Below are positions 1-4,934 of a stretch of 5,830 bases of DNA, in pieces. Below the pieces are notes generated by a model. The model ran no database searches. It worked only from the letters and a program-made list of their open reading frames with translations, and had not been told where the DNA came from. The stretch comes from Microcaldota archaeon (GTDB lineage Archaea > Micrarchaeota > Micrarchaeia > Anstonellales > Bilamarchaeaceae): contig JAHFGR010000087.1 of the NCBI GenBank assembly GCA_023247345.1, positions 1-5,830 on the forward strand, in the 5' to 3' direction. Both the position numbers and the translations under genes were made by a program. Within the stretch, counting starts at the first letter, position 1. Each line of letters opens with the position of its first letter.

Positions 1-14
1 CTAATCTCTGTGCA

Positions 15-884
15 CTAATCATGTGAATCACTTTTTTCTAGCGCGGTCGCAAGCGGAACCAATGCTACCCCAAGACGATTGGACGGAAACTCGCCGAGGT
101 TGACGACCCTCCTCAAGCCGTAGAGGACGCCACGCCTGAGAAGGCCCAAATAAGATGAATCTAATCTCCAAAGACTTCTAGAATCTAAACTTTCCCGTAC
201 TGACATGCTGCAAGGAATACCTGTTTCAGCATCAGGCATATGCCAACCATCTTTCTTTGGAAATTGTTCGATTAAGTGAATTCCGTCAGTTACTCTTATT
301 TGGTATTTGTTTTTTCCTAAATCAACTAATTCGAAGTCTGGATGTTCGACTACTAAAACGCAATTTTTCTTTCCTCTGAATTGTTTTGGAACTTTGAATG
401 AAATAGAATATTTTACTTGATTTATATCCCGATTAAAAACAACTTGCTCACCAAATGGTTTATCTGGCGCTTCGTAGATAACTAGGGTTCCGGTCCATGC
501 TGGATAATTTTGTCTAAGATATTGCTCATCTCTTGACCTTCGGTCACGATCTCCCAAAGAGCTTCGCTCTTCAGGATCTTTTGTTTCTGTTAAAATTCTA
601 TCATGAATACCATTTGGAACTATTAGCTTTCCTTCTCTTTTTGCTAGAACGAGCGCTTGAAATAGGTTTAATCCCTTATGAAATTCTATTACCTGTTTTA
701 CTGCCTCTGGATCTAATGACCTTAGCATTTCCCTTGCCTTTTTTACTTGCTCTTGATATGATTGGCCTGTAACATCTGCAGTTCGAACTTCATGTTTCGG
801 TTCTCTTGTATATCTCCTAAACGGATCGATCGCCCGTGTAACTCTCGCAACATCCTTGATTTTAGCATCAGCACAAGTAATCAT
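15..884 (-). CDS. P1: tagged protein with putative hypervariable (DGR-like) C-terminus
   Basis: A 289-residue protein of unknown function. Residues 20-38 carry the motif DPFRRYTRE...VRTAD, shared with the three solenoid proteins whose N-termini are visible, and KGLNL at 70-74 resembles their KGINY. The body (about 85-240) is not a solenoid; it has the beta-rich look of a small globular domain (TGTLVIYEAP, CVLVVEHPDFELVDLG, YQIRVTDGIHLIEQFP). It recalls an uncharacterised family I believe occurs in uncultivated archaea, but I cannot name it. The tail (about 245-289) is encoded by GC-rich DNA unlike the rest and ends near PSNRLGVAL, reminiscent of C-type-lectin-fold DGR variable regions. No signal peptide or membrane segment is seen. 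The ATG overlaps the stop of P2 as ATGA, so the two are probably translationally coupled; a weak GGCGA lies 7 bases upstream. The start also puts PF at residues 21-22, as in P2 and P4. Gene reality is high confidence; the variable-region role is inference. Confidence 0.85.
   Translation of the reverse strand: MITCADAKIKDVARVTRAIDPFRRYTREPKHEVRTADVTGQSYQEQVKKAREMLRSLDPEAVKQVIEFHKGLNLFQALVLAKREGKLIVPNGIHDRILTETKDPEERSSLGDRDRRSRDEQYLRQNYPAWTGTLVIYEAPDKPFGEQVVFNRDINQVKYSISFKVPKQFRGKKNCVLVVEHPDFELVDLGKNKYQIRVTDGIHLIEQFPKKDGWHMPDAETGIPCSMSVRESLDSRSLWRLDSSYLGLLRRGVLYGLRRVVNLGEFPSNRLGVALVPLATALEKSDSHD
60..149 (-). other. Candidate DGR variable region at the 3' end of P1
   Basis: Codons for residues 246-275 of P1. 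Between 146 and 90, 12 of 19 codons end in C, none ends in A, and the coding strand has 7 A in 57 bases, whereas the rest of the gene favours A/T-ending codons. DGRs convert adenines of a template copy to any base, mostly in AAC/AAT codons, leaving NNC/NNT codons depleted in A at the 3' end of the target gene, as here (runs such as GTC CTC TAC GGC and GTC GTC AAC CTC GGC). The flanking segment down to about base 42 is also GC-rich and could serve as the fixed end of the repeat. No template repeat or reverse transcriptase lies in the window. A short segment acquired from a GC-rich donor is the main alternative. Confidence 0.45.
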
Positions 885-1966
885 GATATCTCGCCTTCTT
901 CTTTACCTGCAATTAGTTTTCCTTTGTGGTAAACTCTTCCAGCTTTGAAATATTTATAATCGACTTTTGCATTTTCTCCTTCTACATTTATCTGCCCCCC
1001 AACCATCAAAGTGCCGATCATAGGAAACTCTGTAAAGAGCGCGATATTATGCATTGAATCATATACACTCCCAAATATAGCAATAAAACCATTCTCCATG
1101 CTCCATCCAACTCTTCCAAAAACATTTCCATTAACAGATACTTTTCCTCCATTCATTCTGGATCCAACAGAACCACTTGTGTTAATTCCACTAGCCCAAC
1201 CAATATCTCCTTCTACTTCAATTCTACCGCCAAGCATATTATCGCCAACATTTCCTGTCATACCACCCTTAACAAGGATACGGCCACCTTTCATTTCGTG
1301 TCCTACATTGCAAGATTCCAAATGTCTTGCTATACCTACTTCTACGTTTGCTATAATCATACCGCCTTCCATGTACGAGCCTACACTTGCAAACACCTGT
1401 CCGTTTGAAATAATTGTTCCTCCCTTCATTTTATCTCCGATGCCTGCTACATTTCCATTAACGATTATTACTCCACTTTCCATGCCATGTCCTACGTTTC
1501 CTATCCAATCTTTAACATCAGTTATTGTTAGATTTTTAGTATTTTTATACCCTAAACTTTGTGGAGTGCAGTCAATATTTTTCAATGAGATTATACATTC
1601 ATCGTCCTTTCCAGTATTAATAAGCGCACTAATGAAGAGGCCACTCAGTCTAAATTTAGCATCATCTTGATATGGGATAAGCGAGATAATGAATCCTTCT
1701 AAGTCTCTGTTTGATATACTAATCCCTTCTAAAAGAGAAATCGCAAGATTGTAATCTTCATCGATTTCATTCTGGATTGGTGGTTTTCTTGATGTTACCT
1801 GTGACATCCATTCTAGCCATGCATTATGGACCTTTGCCATTGTGCCTTCTTTTGTATCTGCTTCTCTAACTGCTTGCGAGCGTTCTTTTTTATATCCCCT
1901 AAATGGATCGCTAACACTAACAATACCACCAGAAGGTGCGATTCGTCTTTCAGCATGAGCAAGCAT
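881..1966 (-). CDS. P2: tagged GXGXG/FwdC-like beta-solenoid protein
   Basis: A 361-residue protein, role unknown. Residues 20-40 hold the shared tag (DPFRGYKKE...VREAD). Residues about 44-118 are a predicted helical domain with the family signature LLEGIS...FISALINTG. From about 145 to 334 come glycine-rich coils such as GHEMKGGRILVKGG and GDNMLGGRIEVEGD, matching the GG-x-I-x-(V/I)-x-G...VG-x-x-M pattern of the glutamate synthase GXGXG domain and formylmethanofuran dehydrogenase subunit C. The coils are less regular than in P5, with extra residues near 211-220, 256-266 and 301-318. The end (342-352, AGRVYHKGKLI) is the family cap. No signal peptide is visible. It is first in a two-gene unit with P1, expressed from the divergent promoter region. 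The ATG at 1966 puts PF at 21-22, as in P1 and P4; there is no Shine-Dalgarno sequence. No other fwd or glutamate synthase genes are nearby, so an enzymatic role is unlikely. Confidence 0.88.
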   Translation of the reverse strand: MLAHAERRIAPSGGIVSVSDPFRGYKKERSQAVREADTKEGTMAKVHNAWLEWMSQVTSRKPPIQNEIDEDYNLAISLLEGISISNRDLEGFIISLIPYQDDAKFRLSGLFISALINTGKDDECIISLKNIDCTPQSLGYKNTKNLTITDVKDWIGNVGHGMESGVIIVNGNVAGIGDKMKGGTIISNGQVFASVGSYMEGGMIIANVEVGIARHLESCNVGHEMKGGRILVKGGMTGNVGDNMLGGRIEVEGDIGWASGINTSGSVGSRMNGGKVSVNGNVFGRVGWSMENGFIAIFGSVYDSMHNIALFTEFPMIGTLMVGGQINVEGENAKVDYKYFKAGRVYHKGKLIAGKEEGEIS

Positions 1967-1989
1967 AGTGGTGTTTATGTTAAAATGTG

Positions 1990-1997
1990 TTTTAATA
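1990..1997 (-). promoter_or_regulatory. Alternative TATA-like box for P2
   Basis: TATTAAAA on the minus strand, centred about 27 bases upstream of the P2 ATG. That spacing would give a leaderless transcript and fits the missing Shine-Dalgarno sequence. It competes with the box at 2055-2065, which is linked to the palindrome; the sequence alone does not decide. Confidence 0.35.
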
Positions 1998-2054
1998 GTT
2001 ATCGGAATAACAATGCTAAATTCATGAGAATAATTGCCGAGCAGGTTGACGTGC

Positions 2055-2065
2055 TTTTTTAAATA
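2055..2065 (-). promoter_or_regulatory. TATA-like box of the P2-P1 unit
   Basis: TATTTAAAAAA on the minus strand, starting two bases after the palindrome at 2067-2082. It mirrors the arrangement on the ATPase side. With a spacing like that of the ATPase gene, transcription would start near 2036, giving a leader of about 70 bases before the P2 ATG. Confidence 0.45.
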
Positions 2066-2066
2066 A

Positions 2067-2082
2067 TTCCTAATCTCAGGAA
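2067..2082 (-). promoter_or_regulatory. Palindromic operator candidate, copy 1
   Basis: Read on the minus strand: TTCCTGAGATTAGGAA. Five-base arms TTCCT/AGGAA are perfectly inverted around six bases. It matches copy 2 at 14 of 16 positions, in opposite orientation, and lies immediately upstream of a minus-strand TATA-like box, where TFB would contact the BRE. This is the expected size and symmetry of a site for a dimeric helix-turn-helix regulator; the regulator is unknown. These two are the only copies I found in the window. Confidence 0.6.
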
Positions 2083-2130
2083 ATATATATACTAAACTTT
2101 CTTAAAATTGGGAAAGAAATAGACTAATCA

Positions 2131-2146
2131 TTCCTGAAAATAGGAA
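2131..2146 (+). promoter_or_regulatory. Palindromic operator candidate, copy 2
   Basis: TTCCTGAAAATAGGAA, with the same five-base arms and six-base spacer as copy 1. It ends four bases before the TTTAAATA of the ATPase promoter and overlaps the BRE position. Its centre is 64 bp from that of copy 1, close to six helical turns, so both could lie on the same DNA face and permit cooperative binding or looping (inference). Confidence 0.6.
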
Positions 2147-2158
2147 ACTTTTTAAATA
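2143..2158 (+). promoter_or_regulatory. BRE/TATA promoter of the ATPase gene
   Basis: The purine-rich GGAAAC (BRE-like) is followed by TTTTTAAATA, close to the archaeal TATA consensus. The box centre is about 24-25 bases before the A of the ATG at 2178, with no Shine-Dalgarno sequence, so a leaderless transcript is likely. Confidence 0.65.
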
Positions 2159-2177
2159 CACGCTAAGAAAATACATA

Positions 2178-3395
2178 ATGGAATTCGATACGCTAAAGGA
2201 CACACCAAAGATAAAGGAAATTGCACTAGAACGAATAACGGCAGTCAAAGGATTAAAAACCAGATATTTTCTGGGGGCAGTTAGATTAGAAAGTGAACCA
2301 AGAATAAAAGTATTTCGTGGATTCCGCGGGGTTGGAAAGACTACTGGGTTATTGCAGTTATTAACTAATAACACAGATAAAGCTATTTACATCTCTCTTG
2401 ACCATCCATATGTAAGCCAATTCGCGCTGTACGACGTATGTAACCAACTTATAAAAACAGGCTATAAAACCATTCTAATAGACGAAGTTCACTATTATAA
2501 GAACTGGCAACAGGACACAAAGGCTATTTACGATGATTTTTCCAGTGTGAATTTGGTTTTATCAGGAAGCGCACCATTGGCCTTTGAACCTGAAAGAAGA
2601 TATGAGATTATAGATGTTGAACCAATGTCAGTAAGAGAGTTCTCAGAATTTCGGGGAGAAAAAATTAACGCTACTGAAAGCTGGTCTGATATTAATAAAA
2701 CTTTAGAGTTTCTAACTTCTAACAGTTGGATCTATAAGGATTATAGTGCATACATCAAAGCCGGAGCCTTTCCGATTTGTTTCAGATATTTTGGTGATAA
2801 CGAGGATGCAGATATAAAGAACATCAATAAAAGTATCTATAACAGCATATTAAAGTCAATTAGAAATGATGCTCCATTTTTTGCAAAAGTGGATGCTGAT
2901 ACTGTTCGTGCAATGGAAAGATGCTTGATATTAATCGCGAACTCTCCAATGGGTGAGTTTAGTATTAACAATCTTTCAAAACATCTTGAAATAAGCAAGA
3001 ACAAAAGTTACGAAATAATTTCTATCCTGGAATCCATGAAAATACTGAGACTTGTCAGACCATATGGAAAAGGTGCAAAATTAGTAACTGGAGAACCGAA
3101 GTTAATGTTCTACCATCCAAATTTAAGATGGGCCGTTTGCGATGCAATTAAGCTGAATCCTGACGTTGGTGCAATCAGAGAAGAGCTAGCAGTTTTCTGT
3201 TTTTTTCAAAGGGGATGGAAGGTAAATACTATAAAGGGAATGAAAAGAAGTCCTGATTATATAATAGAAAAAGGAAAGGAAAGGATTATAACTGAAATTG
3301 GCGGTCCGTCTAAAGGCTACTCGCAATTAGCAGAATTCAAGGAAAAAAAACTTGTTATAAATGATAAACAGCTTATAACTCTGGCACTATTTTAG
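2178..3395 (+). CDS. AAA ATPase with DUF4143-like C-terminal domain
   Basis: A 405-residue P-loop ATPase of the family widespread in archaea (AAA_14-like ATPase plus DUF4143-like C-terminus); its cellular role is generally unknown. Walker A is G48-FRGV-GKTT (48-56). Walker B is TILIDE with D102 and E103. Sensor 1 is LVLSGS (126-131). R140-R141 precede the family segment DVEPMSVREFSEF (146-158). Residues about 240-300 look like a winged helix. The C-terminus has a PD-(D/E)xK-like remnant: E335/E336, P359-D360, E373. The final ExK lysine is replaced by EIGGPSKG, a variant I recall as common in archaeal members, so nuclease activity is doubtful. The gene is transcribed divergently from P2 and converges with P3 across 27 bases. 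It lies on the strand opposite all its neighbours and splits the solenoid array. The mirrored palindromes suggest joint regulation with P2-P1. The ATG at 2178 is the first possible start after the TATA box. Confidence 0.9.
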   Translation: MEFDTLKDTPKIKEIALERITAVKGLKTRYFLGAVRLESEPRIKVFRGFRGVGKTTGLLQLLTNNTDKAIYISLDHPYVSQFALYDVCNQLIKTGYKTILIDEVHYYKNWQQDTKAIYDDFSSVNLVLSGSAPLAFEPERRYEIIDVEPMSVREFSEFRGEKINATESWSDINKTLEFLTSNSWIYKDYSAYIKAGAFPICFRYFGDNEDADIKNINKSIYNSILKSIRNDAPFFAKVDADTVRAMERCLILIANSPMGEFSINNLSKHLEISKNKSYEIISILESMKILRLVRPYGKGAKLVTGEPKLMFYHPNLRWAVCDAIKLNPDVGAIREELAVFCFFQRGWKVNTIKGMKRSPDYIIEKGKERIITEIGGPSKGYSQLAEFKEKKLVINDKQLITLALF

Positions 3396-3426
3396 GTTTT
3401 ATTAGTTGGGGCGATGTGCCGATCAT
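3373..3426 (-). pseudogene. Possible stub of a lost downstream gene
   Basis: An ATG at 3426 overlaps the P3 stop as ATGA, with GGTTGAT 8 bases upstream inside the P3 end, the same layout as live junctions in this locus. The frame reads 17 residues (MIGTSPQLI...) and stops at 3373, mostly antisense to the ATPase tail. It may be the start of a paralogue whose remainder was lost when the ATPase segment arrived, or chance. Weak evidence. Confidence 0.2.
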
Positions 3427-4307
3427 TTTTGTTTATCAACCTTCGGATAAATTAATTTCGCTCGATGATATATCTTGCCACCATAAATAGTCTCTCCTAA
3501 ACTCTCGTATTCGCCTTCTATGTGAACCTCTCCGCCTTTCATGTGAAGACCGACTGCATTTCCACCATTGCCTTTGATCAAAATGCTTCCTTTGCCCATT
3601 TCGCAACCTATTAAACCCAATGCGTTTCCTTCAACAATTAATTTCCCGCCCCAAATACCTGTTCCTGCCCCGCTACTTGCATTACCTTTTAGAATTACAG
3701 TGACACCTTCTTGAATACCCCTGCCAACCCAACCTGCAGCATTTCCTTCAATTATTAATAGACCACCTTTAGCGCTATCAGCAAACCAATTTCCCACATC
3801 ACCGATTATAGTCACGTTTTTCGTGTTTTCAGAACATAAATAATCTGGTTTTGGATCCAAATGCGATGTATGGATTACGAAATCAGAATCTGGGCAATTA
3901 TTTATTAGAACACTTAGGAAAGCACCTGCCTTTGTTGCAAACATGTACCTAACTAGTCCCTCATGCCCATAACCGCGCAAAATGCCAAAATCATAATCTA
4001 AATCTTCGTCTTGCTGGAATTCTGCTATTGCGACGCTAAACTTTTCAACATCTCTCGTGGAATAATTTATTCCTTTTAACAATTCGCGAATTTTATTAAA
4101 AGTAGTTGGATACCAGATTTTTCCATCTTCTTCTAAACGAAATTTTTTCCAAGCTGCTATCAACTGTGTCAACTTTTTGTCTTTCTTTACATCTGGTGCT
4201 CGCACATCTTGTTTTTTCTCGCGTTTGTATTTGTCGAATGGATTGCTAGCGCTAACAGAAGTAGGAATACTTTGGGCTCTTACTAACTGTCTTATGCTAG
4301 GCCTCAT
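3423..4307 (-). CDS. P3: tagged GXGXG/FwdC-like beta-solenoid protein
   Basis: A 294-residue family member, role unknown. It has the tag at 22-39 (NPFDKYKRE...VRAPD), a helical domain about 45-135 with LLKGINY and KFSVAIAEFQ, and ENTKNVTIIGDVG opening the solenoid at about 160. About six 19-residue coils follow (for example GGKLIVEGNALGLIG), then the cap GGKIYHRAKLIYPKVDKQK. Residues 106-125 are a 20-residue insertion absent from P4 and P5, between DLDY and KAGAFLSVL. I chose the ATG at 4307 rather than the in-frame TTG at 4316 because GAGGT at 4316-4320 is well placed for the ATG and overlaps the TTG. The ATG also brings PF (23-24) close to its position in the relatives. The start overlaps the end of P4 by 11 bases. 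It is the last gene of this unit and has no obvious terminator. Confidence 0.88.
   Translation of the reverse strand: MRPSIRQLVRAQSIPTSVSASNPFDKYKREKKQDVRAPDVKKDKKLTQLIAAWKKFRLEEDGKIWYPTTFNKIRELLKGINYSTRDVEKFSVAIAEFQQDEDLDYDFGILRGYGHEGLVRYMFATKAGAFLSVLINNCPDSDFVIHTSHLDPKPDYLCSENTKNVTIIGDVGNWFADSAKGGLLIIEGNAAGWVGRGIQEGVTVILKGNASSGAGTGIWGGKLIVEGNALGLIGCEMGKGSILIKGNGGNAVGLHMKGGEVHIEGEYESLGETIYGGKIYHRAKLIYPKVDKQK
3933..3992 (-). other. 20-residue insertion specific to P3
   Basis: Encodes P3 residues 106-125 (DFGILRGYGH...MFAT). P4 and P5 run straight from the FQEE segment to KAGIFLSAL without it. It is a multiple of three and does not break the frame. It has no clear similarity to other parts of the locus. 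Confidence 0.5.
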
Positions 4308-4934
4308 TTTTATCAACCTCTGGATAAACTAATACGCCTTTATGATATAATTTCGCTCCTCTAGTACGTTGAGGTTGATATAGTTCGCCATAAATATGAA
4401 TTTCTCCACCGGTTGGTCCATCATCCGGAGTCGGGAATATATCCGAGCTGCCAGTTACTATTACTTTTCCTGCTGTCATTTTATTTCCAAAACCACAGTC
4501 AACATCTCCGTCAATTGTTACATTTTTGGTATTTCTAAAACACATCCAATCTACTGTAGCATCTAAATGTTTTGTTATAACTATAAAATCGCTATCTGCG
4601 CTATTATTATCAATGCACTAAGAAATATTCCTGCTTTCTGAGCAAAATCTTTTTCCTCTTGAAATTCAACGAGCGCAATTGAAAATTTTGTAATATCTTC
4701 TGCTGGATAGTTTATTCCTTTTATCAATTGCAAAACATTCCTATAAGTTTTTTCTGGAAACCCATCGTAGATGAATTTTGCCCAAACTGATTTAAGCTCT
4801 GGGAGCGCCTCGTTTTTTTTTATATCCGCCTGTCTGACATCTTGCGGTGGTTCTTTCTTATATCTATCAAATGGTCTGGCTATTTCCGTTCGAGCAAATC
4901 CACTTCCAAATGGTCTTTGTGCATTAGCTATCAT
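4297..4934 (-). pseudogene. P4: frameshifted, shortened solenoid paralogue
   Basis: The N-terminal part (4934 to about 4608) has the tag RPFDRYKKE...VRQAD at 20-37, the helical domain with LIKGINY and KFSIALVEFQEE, and reaches KAGIFLSALI. It then runs off frame to a TAG at 4581. Shifting back one base at about 4602-4610 restores the family: NNSADSDFIVITKHLDATVDW, then NTKNVTIDGDV, matching P3's NNCPDSDF...NTKNVTI with no length change. One base is therefore missing in the ATAATAAT run; repaired, it would encode about 212 residues. The solenoid is also short: only the first and last coils remain before the cap GAKLYHKGVLVYPEVDKNEA, so several coils are gone. The ATG at 4934 has GGTGA 5 bases upstream and is preferred over the GTG at 4943 inside that site. 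A sequencing or assembly error is possible, but the coil loss argues for real decay or a dedicated short form. Confidence 0.8.
4316..4320 (-). promoter_or_regulatory. Shine-Dalgarno site of P3
   Basis: GAGGT on the minus strand, 8 bases before the ATG at 4307 and inside the P4 coding end. It overlaps the in-frame TTG at 4316, which decides the start in favour of ATG 4307. Confidence 0.6.

Noticed and set aside
1011..1670. Long plus-strand open frame rich in proline, serine and isoleucine
   Set aside because: It is the antisense of the P2 glycine-rich coils: GG codons read as prolines on the other strand. Its product shows no domain, and P2 is clearly the real gene. The same holds for the frames at 4966-5277 and 5279-5566 opposite P5.
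2102..2374. Minus-strand open frame of 90 codons opposite the ATPase start
   Set aside because: It is antisense to the Walker A region and covers the divergent promoter; its product looks like no known family.
3396..3422. Bidirectional terminator between the convergent ATPase and P3 genes
   Set aside because: Only short, interrupted T runs are present on the plus strand, none on the minus strand, and no hairpin is seen.
4602..4610. Programmed -1 ribosomal frameshift in P4
   Set aside because: The ATA-ATA-ATA codons do not form an X-XXY-YYZ slippery site and no obvious stimulatory hairpin follows; a one-base deletion is simpler.
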